Below are positions 9,013-20,091 of a stretch of 64,000 nucleotides of DNA, piece by piece. Below the pieces are notes generated by a model. It made no database searches, was not told the origin of the DNA, and saw only the letters and a list, made by a program, of their open reading frames with translations. Both the position numbers and the translations under genes were made by a program. Position 1 is the first letter of the stretch. The number at the start of each line of letters is the position of its first letter. Source of the stretch: Strongylocentrotus purpuratus. Its lineage: Eukaryota; Echinodermata; Echinoidea; Camarodonta; Strongylocentrotidae. The stretch covers positions 3,778,352 through 3,842,351 of the forward strand of contig NW_022145596.1 in assembly GCF_000002235.5 (NCBI RefSeq). Direction: 5' to 3'.

Positions 9013-11100
9013 TTTGAAGAATGCAGAGTCAAATCATCCAGCAAATTTAACGCCCTTAGAGAGGACTTAAAGCCATCTGTCCCTGGTTCCTGGTTGTGTA
9101 CTTTATACAAGCATACACATGCTTTTTAGCAGTACGTCAGGTAAAACAAATTTAGGTGATTAAATTCCCTAACAACAAACAACAGCTCGGGCCATTAACT
9201 CTATTCTAAGTCAGATACCACACAAAAATAGACATGTGGGACTAGACTGAAAATGCCATCTTATCATTTTTCATTTGTAATTGTATAATCATAATCAAAT
9301 AGGCCTCTGCAGGTAAACAATAAAAACAGTACTTCACTAAAACATTTCATTCTACAACTTACAATAAAACACTTCGAAAGAGAAGAGTTTGATGTAGAAT
9401 AGTAGAAAGATTAGGCCGTTTCATTCAAGCAGACTCTCAGCTCTAGCTCTTTCAAGTCGTGAAGTGAATTTAGCGACCAATATTGTACACATATTTAAAT
9501 CGAACATTGAAGTTAGCCCAATTATTCTATTTAATTCTACAAGTGCTGTAAGTCAAAAGGTAAAACAGAAATAGGCGTAGCTGGCAGTGCATGCATGGGC
9601 AAGAGGGGGCAACAAAGGGGCCGTGCCCCCCCCCCCCCGCCACCTTGCCCTTGGCGTACGCAATATAATAATTGTATAATTGTTCGGCGATGTTTTGCCC
9701 CACAAGTTTCCAACCATAATACATGTATCACATATTTTATTATACATTATCTGACCTTAGGTCTACAAGAGATTGGATCACATTATCGACTGAAATAACA
9801 ATTTTTTATGTCAATTTGATCCATACGCCACAATTTATAGGTCATTGACGACTTGGCTATTTAGTGTTAGTTTCAAATTTAAATTGCCATGCATGTAGTA
9901 ATACTCTCCTTTCTGTTTTGTATATTCGCTTGCCGATTTTTTTTTTTAGGCCGGCTGCTAATTCACAAGGGCTGCCGCTTTGAGAGGATTATGGTTTATT
10001 AATCATTATCGTTATCATTATCGTTATCATTCAGACCTATAATCAAACTTGGTAACGTGGGCCCCAACAATACTTACATATAATGACAAAAATATGCAGC
10101 ACTTTTTAACGGTGAGTTAGTATATAGTTGTCGGCACGGGCCAAATTTGTTCGTAATGTGGTAAAAATGAGAAAAAACAACAACCCTGTTTTGCCCCCCC
10201 CCCCCTCCCCGGCCCCTCCCCCTTCTTTATAACAAATAAAATCAGCCAGTGCGAAGTTATTTTTCACACTGCATTGCTAGTTTGAAATGTACTTCTTTTG
10301 CTAATGCCCAGACAGCGACTCTTCCAAAATGATCTGGAGTCAGGTCAATATCTTACTAAACCCTCAACATTATATGATTATAGGTCTATTTTTTTTTTTT
10401 TTTTATAGGGATCGAGGTGACTAAATATATGACTTTTGATTCATGTATTGGGCAGCGAGGTGCCCGCATACATGATATCTTATCTTATCTAGGGTGTTTA
10501 GTTCCCGGTTTATTTCATAAAATACAAATTTAGTGATATAGAGTCTATGTGATAAAAGCAAAGAGCTTCAAACTACTATAATTTCTCAACTCGGATGTTG
10601 GAAAAAAATGAATTCACTCAAAAGCACTGGCGTACAGATGGGGGGGGGGGGGCTCGGGGCAGTTGCCCCCCCCCCCCCCCCAAAAAAAAACATTCAAACG
10701 TGGTTTACTTCTAATTCGATACCAATGATTTTCAAATTGATGTTGCTGAAATTAGGCTTACATGATTTTCCGAGGTTTCTTTCTCCCCCCCCCCCCCCTC
10801 CAAAAAAGGTTTTTGCTAATTGCGCCACTGCTCAACAGAGGACTCCAAATTGTCACGGATTAGTCTTTTACTACTTAGCTACGCCACTGTATATTGTGTT
10901 TTCTCTATTATGTTGCATTTATTTTAGATAACATTTTGCATTGTCTTTATGAGGTATATAATTATAGGCTGGTGGTGGTAGTAAGGGGAGGGGGGTAAAG
11001 TGCTTTGCACTCATTTTTGAGCAACCTTTGTATTATACTATTAATATTCAAACTCGATTATAGAAGTGAATTTGGGTCAAGGTTAGAAACTATAGAAAGG
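9013..11100. repeat. Non-coding region with poly-C/poly-G modules
   Basis: No gene is recognised. Homopolymeric tracts sit in similar contexts at 9606-9640 (AAAGGGGCCGTG then a C run), 10193-10225, 10639-10689 (a G run, GGGGCAGTTG, then a C run) and 10783-10800. They are probably parts of older interspersed repeats. A (TTATCA/G)-rich patch at 10003-10033 and a T run at 10388-10406 are also present. Reading frames here are by-products of the C/G runs. Confidence 0.5.
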
Positions 11101-11151
11101 CTAAGTAAGCTCACAAAGTCCAAAGGTCGATTATTAATGTGATGGTTCATG

Positions 11152-11260
11152 TATAAATACTTAGCCGAAGGCCTCCACTTGCTTCAGACAAGTTGACTAG
11201 GTGCAGTTACTGCGTATCAGAAACCAGAATATCAAATCTTTCTTCGTTTCCGAATAAAAA
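11152..11260 (+). promoter_or_regulatory. Candidate core promoter and 5' non-coding exon of FAXDC2 copy 1
   Basis: TATAAATA at 11152-11159 is followed 29 bp later by GCTTCAGA, an initiator-like TTCAGA whose A is at 11186. The candidate exon ends at 11260 before GTAAGAGT. A matching acceptor (TTTCTGTTCATAG) lies just upstream of the ATG exon near 12642. The second FAXDC2 gene has the same TATA to GCTTCAGA arrangement, which is the main support. It is inferred, not transcript-proven. Confidence 0.4.
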
Positions 11261-11448
11261 GTAAGAGTAATTCAGATTCTATAATTCATTTGGTAATTTC
11301 ATAATGTATATTAATTTGTTCAACGGGCATACGATATTACGCGGTAATAATATACGTAAGAATTTGAGATACTTTGTTTATTGTGCTGTGTGCTATAGTA
11401 ACTTGGAACGACTGGGACATAATAGTGGTTGCGTTGTATTCGTGCTGA

Positions 11449-12123
11449 ATGTTGAGTAGATTGTTATATTTTGCCAGCACTGTTGATATCATACTAGGTC
11501 GAATCATTATATTCGATCCAACTTCGATCTTGTTACTGACTTACATGATTATAATACAAGAAATAGCCGATTCAACTTTGACTATACTAGAAAGAGTAGG
11601 TAGTATTGGAAATTCGTTTTATTACAATGCCATAAAACATTGGAATTCACTTCCCAATGGTATAAAGGAAGTAAAAAAAAACTATGCTCATTTTAAGAGG
11701 AAATTAAAGGAATACCTAATACTTGAGAGTCAGAAAAGAGAAGTGAATGACATGTTATATGATTGAAGTTTTTGTACGTTATAGAAATTCTACAAAATCT
11801 TTATTTTTCTCTTCTTCCTCCTCCTCTTTTTCTTCTGCTCTTTCTTCTTTTTCTTCTTGTACTTATTATCATTTCTATCATCAGTTATCATTATTATCAT
11901 TATTGTGAGTAATTATTTTGAATTTTATTATCTGTCTGTAAATATTACTATTTTAACTTATTCATTCTGTACATGCAGTGTAGGGGACCCCATCGGAAAT
12001 AAGCTCTCGAGCTTTCGTGGGTTATCCTGTTCAAGCTGACTTAATTTTGATCTATTATTATTATTGTATATTGTTGTATATTGGAAGCTTGTCGAATAAA
12101 AATCAATCAATCAATCGATCAAT
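11449..12123 (+). mobile_element. Truncated LINE (CR1/L2-like) 3' end
   Basis: The frame at 11449-11766 ends with a peptide typical of the C-terminus of non-LTR reverse transcriptase ORFs: NAIKHWNSLPNGIKEV, a FKRKLKEYL helix, then a stop. A 3' UTR with GGGGACCCCATCGGAAATAA and a GGGTTATCCTG block follows, and the element ends in tandem AATC units near 12101-12123, the terminal microsatellite seen in L2/CR1-type elements. The left edge is a truncation and only approximate. It lies in the inferred first intron of FAXDC2 copy 1. Confidence 0.65.
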
Positions 12124-12398
12124 TGAGCAAGAAGCCATGCAAACATAATCTATTTTTGGAAACGCATACAAATGCGCTATACATAAACAGAATATATAAA
12201 TATTCGGACTATTCGATTTTTAACCATGAACAATTAAACACAATCGCAAAGCTTATCGAGAGACATTAGAGGGCAATTTTAATACCCTATAATGTATATT
12301 CCACAGAAACCACGTTTGGATTTAACGTTATAGGTAATGGTCGATGATATGCAAATTGCCAAAGGTTGATTTTTTCCAAAGTTTCTGCTATCGGACTA

Positions 12399-12521
12399 AT
12401 AGGCCCGAATTCATAAAGGAGGTTTACATTTTAACCCATGGTTTAAACCCTCATTTACATAACCCATGCTTATGTTTAAACCATGGGTTAAATTTAAACC
12501 TCCTTTGTGAATCAGGCCTAT
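12399..12521. mobile_element. Foldback (MITE-like) element, about 122 bp
   Basis: The left arm (from ATAGGCCCGAATTCATAAA through AGGAGGTTTA to CCATGGTTTAAAC) and the right arm read in reverse complement match over nearly 50 bp with few changes. The centre contains CATTTACATAACCCATGC. No coding capacity. Confidence 0.75.
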
Positions 12522-12665
12522 TATGATTATTGCCTCCATTACCATTGAATTCTATCACATGATTTGTCACTGCCTTGGTATCTGACTTGAGTATAACGCT
12601 GTGTGTGTGCTTCCACACTCACAATTTTCTGTTCATAGTTAGAACAAACAAGCAAGTGAGCAGTC

Positions 12666-12743
12666 ATGGCTAATCACCACAAGCAGAATGGAGTACATTT
12701 GGAAAGAGACAAAGGAGATCCACATGAGAATGTAAAGCTAAAG
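12666..12743 (+). CDS. FAXDC2: FAXDC2 copy 1, exon 1
   Basis: 78 bp, 26 codons from ATG at 12666 to AAG|GTAAGAG. The hydrophilic N-terminus (MANHHKQNG, then VHLERDKGD) aligns with exon 1 of the second copy (MVRRQKENNG), which supports this start. Confidence 0.8.
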
Positions 12744-13270
12744 GTAAGAGAAACGCCAGGAGAAACGTCAGAGAAAAAACAATAACTGATTATTGCGATT
12801 TGTTCTTCTGTAAACAAACATTTCCGATATTTTTTAAAAATCTGGCTTTATTTTCTTTAGTTTCTAAAAATAACCTACATTATTGTGTACACCATCTCTA
12901 AATTAGTACTGGTGACAGTCGAGCATAATTATTATGTGTGTCTTTTCTTTCATTATATCCATCTCATGATTTTTGTTATCATATACCCCATCTCTCTATA
13001 TAAATATATTATATATATTTCCCTCCTTTCTTTCGCCCCCCCTCTCTCTCTCTCTCTCTCTCTCGCTCTCTATCTACCTCCCTCGTCTATATTCTTGTAT
13101 ATTAGCTGCTCTTTTCTTTTATTATACGCCTCTCTAATTATTTCTCTATCTTTCATTATATATTGTGTACCTCATGTTATCCTTATCTCTTTTTATGTTT
13201 TCTTTCTTTTTCCCGTTTCTTTGATTTCTCTCCCATTTCACTTTCACCATTTTCCCACTTCTCCCTCTCT

Positions 13271-13307
<37 letters not shown>

Positions 13308-13381
13308 ACACACACACACACACACACACACTCTCTCTCTCTCTCTCTCTCTCCCTCTGTTTCTCTCTCCCCCCCCTCTCT

Positions 13382-13413
<32 letters not shown>

Positions 13414-13760
13414 CTCTTCCATCTATCTCTATTGCTTTCTCTAATTATATCGCCTCGTTTTTCTAAAACTTGTTGTCTTTTTCTTTCTTTCAAACCTTTA
13501 ACCTGTTTGTATTAATTTGCTTTTTGTTTTCTTTCTTTGTACAAGCCATGAGGATCTGTACATTTTAAAGCTAATTAATAGAAGGCTCATTACACATCTT
13601 TTTCACCTCATCTTTCTTGATATATTCCTCTTACTTACCCTTCCTTTCTTTTCCTTTCATTCTTCTCTCACCTGTTGTTGATTCTTGCTCCTTGCTCCTA
13701 TTCCTCATTCATCACTTCTTTCTTTCCATACTTATTGAATTTTGATATAGAGATGTAATA

Positions 13761-13813
<53 letters not shown>

Positions 13814-16800
13814 GTCATAGACCTAAGACTATTGTACTTTTAACTTGTAAATACATGTACTTTTCAATTGTATTCCACTGGCAATTCAGTTGTAAGACTG
13901 CGACGATGGAATTTGTTCAATAAAACCTTTCTATTCTATTCTATTTATCTCTCTCTGAGTGTCTCTCCCTCTCTCTCTCTCTCTCCCTCTTTCTCCCTTT
14001 CTCTCTCTCTCTCTCTCTCTCTTCCACTCCCTCTCTTTCTATCTCTGTCTTTCTTCTTACTCTTTAATTTCTATTTAGTCACCGCATCTCGGTAAGCAAG
14101 GAGCCAACCTGACGACTGCCATCCTGTCAGTCATAGCTGTAATGTTTGCAATATTCTGTGCTGCATTCCGAAGCTCTTTGCTTCACCATGGTCAATCATT
14201 CTGGATTTCATCAGGGGACTTCATAGCCAGACAATGGGGACACTTCTATGACTATTTTGAGGGAAATTTTGCCAAAATGGGGATAGGTAAGTATGGACAA
14301 CCCTTCTATGTCGGTATATGGGAATCTCATCAAAACACAATTTTTCTAAAATGCTTTAACCATGACGATGCACCATAATATTCTTCTTCTCAACGTTCAT
14401 CTTGATTAATATTATTGCAATTTATTGTTACTGCGATAATATTTCATTATCGTGTTATCAGTTTAGCACTTTGTTCTTTGAAGTATTTGCTTTCCATTTT
14501 AAGATTTGGGTTATCTCCATGTCTACGAAAGATTTGGCAAACTTCCTGCTTATTAATAGCTTTATCTAAAAATTGTAGCTCTCCGCGCAAGTGCAAATGG
14601 GTACCTGGCAACTGCTGGGGTAACTGTAACTGGGGTAGCTGATGAGGCTTCCCTGAATATACAGCATTATTATTATCATCATCAATCTATTTATTATCAT
14701 TATTATTAATCTTTTTATCATTATTATTATTATTATTATTAATATCATTATTATTATTGTTGTTCTTGTTCTTGCTGTTGTGGTTAACATGTTATAGATT
14801 TAAAGGTTGATATTAAATATCAGTCAACCATGATGTTAAAATATTCTGGATAGTTAAACTAATACAAAATAGTTAGTCAAATGATTTATTCAAAAAGTAG
14901 TTCAAAAACTGTTTCCCAAAATGGACGCTGTCTCCCTGCAGGGTACATTCAGAAAGAATTACCTGTAGGTGGCTTTCTTTAGATTATCTGCCGCAAGACT
15001 TACAATAATTATTGTAAGCCTCTTGATGGCTTTACCGCCATACTATGTCAGGTATTCAATCCAGTTAAAGCTTGGAAAACGATGATAAGTAATGATTGCC
15101 AGACCTCTGATCAAATTCACATTTCTTATTTTCTGTGCTTCTTGTGACTCCCAAGCTCTTCACTGTCTGTCTGTTCTGGAGCATTGGTTGCTAGGAGGAC
15201 TGTTCTTAATCATAGACCTGACTGGTAGACCCAAGTTCATCACCAAATACAAAGTGCAGTTGGATCAAACCGAGGTATTAAGGGATATCATTAAAAATGA
15301 TAAGATGAGTAATATGTACTTGTGTATTCTAATTTGACTAGAATTTATTTACGATTTACGAATCTTGATTTTCAAGGAGTTAAAATACATACATAATTAT
15401 TATGTAAATACATTATTATTTTCATCTATGTTCAGAAAGGCCAGAACTTCTGGAAGAAGTTTTGAAGTCATGAAATTCAGTTATATTAACCAATTAGATG
15501 GTTTGTGAAGTTTCCGAAATAAAGATTTTACATTTTTTGCATCATTATACATTATATAAATCCTTTATCATTAGATGGCAAGTAAGTTGGTGACTTGATG
15601 AATGGTAGCTGACAGATATATAAGCAAACTTTTTTGTTTTGTCATCATGATTGAAGACAGTGGGATCACATGATCTCAACACTGTAATGACTTTACCGAT
15701 CAACAATGTCATTATTTTCTATATATTGTATCTAAAATCCTATCGGTGTTCGATTACAATCGACACACTTGATATGATTACAATGAACTTATTTATATGT
15801 TCGTTCATAGAACAAATACATTTACTGACAGACGTTGGGATGTAACGTATGCATACATTACTTCAAAGATAATACCAGAGTGTTATCTTTCATTGTATAT
15901 ATTTATATAGCAATAGTTTGTTGAACCGAAGTTGAAGCCAAATTAGGATCAAACTTGGTTAGATATTATTTAAGTAATGCAAAACTGGCAAAATATAACA
16001 GTAACAAAGAGAACCTAAAAGAAAGAGACATGTACAAACAATACACCGATATTCTTCTTATACAACATTATTACTTCAATTTGTAGTTGAGTTTCTCAAG
16101 TTTAGGCAGTTATAATTATGGTAAAGGGAATTTATCTCTGACAACATATGGTATACAATTCCGTATACTGTACCATAATATGCGCATTAAGTCATGTTAA
16201 AGGATTCATATAATACTGAGGTAACATTAATTTTGATTCAACCTTTTCTTAGATTCCGGCAGACAAGTTGCGACGAACTTTGTGGACTGTTTTCCTGAAC
16301 CAAACCATCTACAATGTGCCCATCCTGATCGGGCTCTACTATGCTGCAGTACGTCGAGGATGCGGATCCACTGTCGAGGAGCTACCAACCTTCCAGACCG
16401 CCCTCTATCATCTGGCTGTCTTTGTTGTAGTGGAAGAAATCGGGTTTTACTACAGTCACAGGTGGGTACAAGAGGTTTTTTTTTCTTCAAGCTTTTGCTT
16501 TTAATTACTTTGAAGTGTTTAAAAACAGGGAGTGCATTTCGTAATTTCTAAGAAAAAAAATCGAAATAGGATTCAAGGGAGTCCTCACAAATTGCAATTT
16601 GCTGATAAACTTTTTTTTTTACCATTATACCACAGGAAATATTGCCTAACCCTGATTAATTTTCTCTATCTGTTCTCTCACTTCCGTATCCAGTCTTCCT
16701 TTCGGCTCCATGATTTATTTTGTATTATGTTCTTATAATCATTCCATTCCTTTTTATCTTTGTAGGTTTGATTTTAACTCATGTTTAAACATCTGTCTTT

Positions 16801-18432
16801 ATCTTTCAACATTTCCCTATATTATGATGCAACACCTTACTATCTATTTCGCATCACTGTCTATTAAAAAGATAAAATTCATTTCCGCTATAATTTAACA
16901 AATAATCAAACCCAAGATCTTCAGTGCAATCGTGAGCAGCTGTATAGTTGGAGAGTTTTTACTAAATTTCCTTCTGAAGGTTGCTCCACCACCCCTTCCT
17001 CTACAAGAACGTCCACAAGATGCACCACGAATGGACCGCACCCATCGGTCTAGTCACCATGTACGCCCACCCGGTGGAGAACCTCCTCGCCAGCTCCCTC
17101 CCAGCCATCACCGGTCCTCTCCTCGTAGGCTCTCATCTTCTCACCTTCCACATCTGGCTCCTGCTGGCTCAATATGTCTCCATGATTCACCACTCCGGAT
17201 ACCACCTTCCCCTTCTCCCGTCTCCAGAAGCTCACGACTACCACCATCTCAAGTGAGTGCCATTCCTCATCCACACCCCTCCTCTCATCTTCTCTCTGTA
17301 AATCCGCAGATTGCTCCATCATCCATGGCTGTACAAGAGAATCCACAAAATACACCACGAGTGGACGGCGCCTATCGGCCTGGTGTCCTTATACAGTCAT
17401 CCATTCGAGAGCTTCCTCTCCAACACATTCCCCGCGGTTTTGGGTGTGGTCATTGCTGGCTCTCACATGCTTGTAGCATCATTATGGTTCCAGCTTGCTC
17501 TCACCGTAACAACCATCACTCACTCTGGCTACCATCTTCCACTGCTTCCATCACCAGAATTCCATGACTATCACCATCTAAAGTAAGTACACGTATTCAT
17601 TCATTCACTGTTTGTTTGTATGTTTTTATTTCCATAACATGTCAAATACAAGTCCGTGATTCATTGTGTTTGCTATCACATGCGTGTAGAATTTATTTGA
17701 TATGTTAGTACATGATGTGGCTCTATTCTGTATATTGGAAATATTAGTAATAAAATACAAAAGGCTGCTTGACATTTTTTTCATCCATGTTATCATTATT
17801 CATTCGGCAGCATACATCAAAATGAAACAAACTATTCATAAGCAAAAAGAACTGACAAAAAATGAACCTAGAATACTCACCATTTCCTACACATTACATT
17901 TTTGCGTCCACAGCTTACTTTCTAGCTAATCTTAGATCGCTTTGCTCGTTTATATATTACATCCACTTAGTAAGACAATGCCTCCGACAAAGTCATCTAT
18001 ACACAGAGTTTAGCCAACTTGGTTTCACTCGGTCACAATATGCCTTATATTATTTTGCTTCGTGCTTGCTCAATAAAGCAGTAGTCGCTATATATTGTGG
18101 CCAATTCAAACCAGGATGGCCAAACTCGTCTAATCAATGGCACTGCCGTGTGCCGTTTCCCCGACTCCGTCGTGACTGTAAGGGGGTAAAGTTTTAAACA
18201 ATAGTCATTTAAGGGGTGGTCGTGGAAGCTACATTTCAAATTTGATAATAATTGGTCTGCAATTCCTTCTTCTTCTTCGTTCAGATTCAATAACAACTAT
18301 GGTGTACTTGGCATCCTGGACTGGCTTCACGGGACGGATGTCAACTTCAGGAAATCCAAACAGTTCCAGAGACACAAGGCCCTTCTTGGAGTCAAACCAC
18401 TCAACGAAGTCATTCCTGACAACACAAAATAA
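12666..18432 (+). CDS. FAXDC2: FAXDC2-like fatty acid/sterol hydroxylase, copy 1 (exons 1-4, 5a or 5b, 6)
   Basis: Exons 12666-12743, 14079-14286, 15156-15274, 16253-16461, then either 16980-17252 (5a) or 17310-17582 (5b), and 18285-18432. Using one exon 5 gives 344 residues, near the roughly 330 usual for FAXDC2. It is a multi-pass ER protein of the fatty acid hydroxylase superfamily (PF04116, with sterol C4-methyl oxidase and C5-desaturase). Histidine boxes that should bind two irons are HRLLHH (spanning exons 4-5), HKMHH or HKIHH, and HDYHH. Hydrophobic segments lie near residues 40-58 (exon 2), in exons 3-4 and in the middle of exon 5. Intron phases are 0, 1, 0, 2, 2. The substrate cannot be told from sequence. 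Including both exon 5 copies would also keep the frame. Confidence 0.88.
13042..13414. repeat. CT and CA microsatellite cluster in intron 1
   Basis: (CT)n at 13042-13064, 13275-13304, 13331-13352 and 13389-13414, with (CA)n at 13307-13330. Long open frames across it are low-complexity artefacts. Confidence 0.95.
13762..13811. repeat. (AT)n microsatellite
   Basis: Uninterrupted AT dinucleotides of about 50 bp. Confidence 0.95.
13862..13946 (+). mobile_element. Probable retroelement 3' tail with (CTATT)n end
   Basis: The sequence GATGGAATTTGTTCAATAAA is followed by CTTTC and pentanucleotide CTATT units, the form of a non-LTR element 3' end. It is short and 5'-truncated. CT-rich microsatellite follows to about 14030, ending just before exon 2. 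Confidence 0.45.
14079..14286 (+). CDS. FAXDC2: FAXDC2 copy 1, exon 2
   Basis: 208 bp. Acceptor TATTTAG|TCACCG, donor ATAG|GTAAGT, phase 0 in and 1 out. It encodes a transmembrane helix (AILSVIAVMFAIFCAAF), then LLHHGQSFWISSG and RQWGHFYDYFEG, nearly identical to copy 2. Confidence 0.92.
14455..14490 (+). other. Intronic block shared with FAXDC2 copy 2
   Basis: About 36 bp centred on GCACTTTGTTCTT and AGTATTTGC. It matches 25569-25605 in the same intron of the second copy with few changes, although surrounding intron sequence is unalike. Confidence 0.6.
14570..14790. repeat. Interspersed repeat remnant with ATT/ATC simple repeats
   Basis: AAGTGCAAATGGGTACCTGG at 14589-14608 resembles GTGCAGTAATTGTGTACCTGG near 19240, suggesting one repeat family. 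It is followed by trinucleotide ATT/ATC runs at 14660-14765. Confidence 0.4.
15156..15274 (+). CDS. FAXDC2: FAXDC2 copy 1, exon 3
   Basis: 119 bp, the same length as copy 2, phase 1 in and 0 out. It encodes LHCLSVLEHW, then a hydrophobic LLGGLFLIIDLTG segment, ending DQTE|GTATTA. The acceptor (GACTCCCAAG) has a weak pyrimidine tract compared with copy 2. Confidence 0.9.
15275..16252. other. Intron 3 of FAXDC2 copy 1
   Basis: AT-rich. No exon or recognisable element seen. Confidence 0.6.
16253..16461 (+). CDS. FAXDC2: FAXDC2 copy 1, exon 4
   Basis: 209 bp, phase 0 in and 2 out. It encodes LWTVFLNQTIYNVPIL, the ELPTFQTAL loop and a hydrophobic VFVVVEEIGFYYSHR that starts the first histidine box, completed by exon 5. 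Donor is AG|GTGGGT. Confidence 0.92.
16980..17252 (+). CDS. FAXDC2: FAXDC2 copy 1, alternative exon 5a
   Basis: 273 bp (91 codons), phase 2 in and 2 out, acceptor TTCTGAAG|G and donor AA|GTGAGT. It encodes LLHHPFLYK, HKMHHEWTAPIGL, a hydrophobic centre, and GYHLPLLPSPE with HDYHH, so it carries the end of box 1 and all of boxes 2 and 3. Hand alignment gives 58 of 91 residues identical to exon 5b. Differences cluster in the hydrophobic middle. Codons end in C unusually often (CTC, CAC, ACC), unlike 5b. It has no stop and intact splice sites, so it is not an obvious dead exon. Confidence 0.85.
17310..17582 (+). CDS. FAXDC2: FAXDC2 copy 1, alternative exon 5b
   Basis: 273 bp, the same phases as 5a, acceptor AATCCGCAG|A and donor AA|GTAAGT. 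It encodes LLHHPWLYK, HKIHHEWTAPIGL and HDYHH. By hand count 67 of 91 residues match exon 5 of copy 2, against 58 for exon 5a, so 5b looks like the ancestral-type exon and 5a the diverged duplicate. Only 57 bp (17253-17309) separate the two exons. Confidence 0.9.
18285..18432 (+). CDS. FAXDC2: FAXDC2 copy 1, exon 6
   Basis: Acceptor CTTCGTTCAG|A, stop TAA at 18430-18432. It encodes FNNNYGVLGILDWLHGTD and a hydrophilic tail ending PDNTK. The tail is longer than in copy 2. Confidence 0.9.
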
Positions 18433-18535
18433 AGCACTTTTAAGTCAATCTGTGATCACGGAAAAATGAAAAGATTTTGCGTAATGTATTTCTTTTCAAA
18501 CTATGCAAATAATGGTTAGTAATTACAACACCGTG

Positions 18536-18541
18536 AATAAA
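18536..18541 (+). terminator. Candidate polyadenylation signal of FAXDC2 copy 1
   Basis: AATAAA about 100 bp after the stop codon, followed within 30 bp by a T/G-rich stretch (GACAATTTGTGTTTTAG). Confidence 0.45.
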
Positions 18542-19655
18542 GCCTGATCTGTCAGATGTGGACAATTTGTGTTTTAGTTTATCTAAGGCTCTCAACTATT
18601 CCTATGATTGTGTTCTTGTTGTTATTCTTGATGTTGATACCATTTAACTTACTCGATAATAAACCGTACCAAGTCTTCACAGACAAACACATGCAGAGTG
18701 TTCTTTTTGTACAACCAAAATTACGAGATACATGGCTATTCAATGTTTTCACTCAAATTTATCATGCATTCCAATAATAATAATATATATCGCAGGGTAA
18801 AAATACCACAAAAAATGGTGATAACTCAATGTACCATATCTTGCACTGAAATAATATATAGTAATGCTCAAAATATTACAAAGTACATGTAATCATTTGT
18901 GAGCTTCTTAATACTCGAAGAGGATGAATCATAATGTTCTAGATATTAAGTAGACGTACATGTATATCTTAAAACCCCAAATTTCAGATTTATGCGAGAT
19001 TGTTAATTCCAACAGAATGTATGCAAGTAAATACTGTTTTATAATACATTGCTTTTCACCCTAAGACTAAGTTTCCTTTTGACTTCAAAATAATAAATAA
19101 CTACAAATTTTCTGTAACTCCTATATTGCGTTGGAGAGGAAATGAAGCTCTAGACTGTTGATAGAATAAAGCTGAAATAATTGACTACATGAGAGAGTTA
19201 TTATGCAATCGTGTACTAGTTTATTGCATTTGCCACTCTCCATCCAGGTGCAGTAATTGTGTACCTGGTAGGAAGAAATTCCTTGAATATTTTAGCGCCT
19301 TGTTTTGGCAGCTCAGCAACAGCCGGCCCAATAATCATGATAGTTTGTATTAAGTGCAGTAGAGTATATTCATATAGTATTAACTGCGCTATATAAATGG
19401 ACCTATTATTTGTACTATCGTTATTGAATCGTATTATCTCAAATGGTATTTCATTTTTCTCCTTGTGAAGGAGTACATTAAATCTTTTAGCACTTAAAGC
19501 ATTCCATTCCATTAAAAATTGATACACTGCAAATTTTTTTAGTAATTTTGTATTCACTCCGAGGGTTTGTTTATTTCATATTGAAATATATTCTTTTATC
19601 GTACTTTGCAATTTAACCTTTACGCTTACTCATGCAGTGCTCATTTTGTATGAAA

Positions 19656-19915
19656 CATTGGTACCCATAAAGTTGGAATATTTTTTTGTTAACCTCTTTT
19701 CATTAAATGATTGTGACAATATGATTTATTCTTGATAGATAAAGTTTAAATCTTCTCAGAATTGTATTGATCAATCTTAAGAATCAAAAGATTGATAAAT
19801 AAAACTCTGAGGAAATGTAAAAACTCTTCTGTCAAGTAGGCTACAAATCATATTGTCACAATCATTTCATGAAAAGAGGTAAACAAACTTTAAATCAACT
19901 TTATGGGTAACAGTG
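19656..19915. mobile_element. Foldback/MITE element with long inverted repeats, about 260 bp
   Basis: The left arm (GGTACCCATAAAGTTG, then CCTCTTTTCAT and ATGATTGTGACAATATGATT) is matched in inverse orientation at the right end (AATCATATTGTCACAATCAT, ATGAAAAGAGG, AACTTTATGGGTAAC). Arms span about 75 bp with small indels. Non-coding. Confidence 0.75.
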
Positions 19916-20091
19916 TAGACCGCTTATGATTGGCTTTATAGTTTATTGTTTAGAAGTAGGCCTACTTTTTTAAATATCTTTACACAACCAATCAGTATTA
20001 TGTAGATATGAACCTTCTCAAGCTGTCACAGTTTTCTGTTTTGTTTTATTTTTGTTTTTGTGGTCGTAACATTTTATCTACATCTTTTGAG

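Noticed and set aside
9527..9798. Four overlapping 60-70 codon frames
   Set aside because: Produced by a poly-C run and its flanks; mutually overlapping in different frames.
12885..13493. Overlapping frames of about 100-190 codons on both strands
   Set aside because: Made of CT, CA and C-run microsatellites; Ser/Leu/Arg/Glu-only peptides and no splice or homology support.
19216..19557. 113-codon minus-strand frame
   Set aside because: Most of it covers a repeat-like stretch (GCGCTATATAAATGG, GTACCTGG) found in other intergenic DNA; no protein similarity that I recognise.
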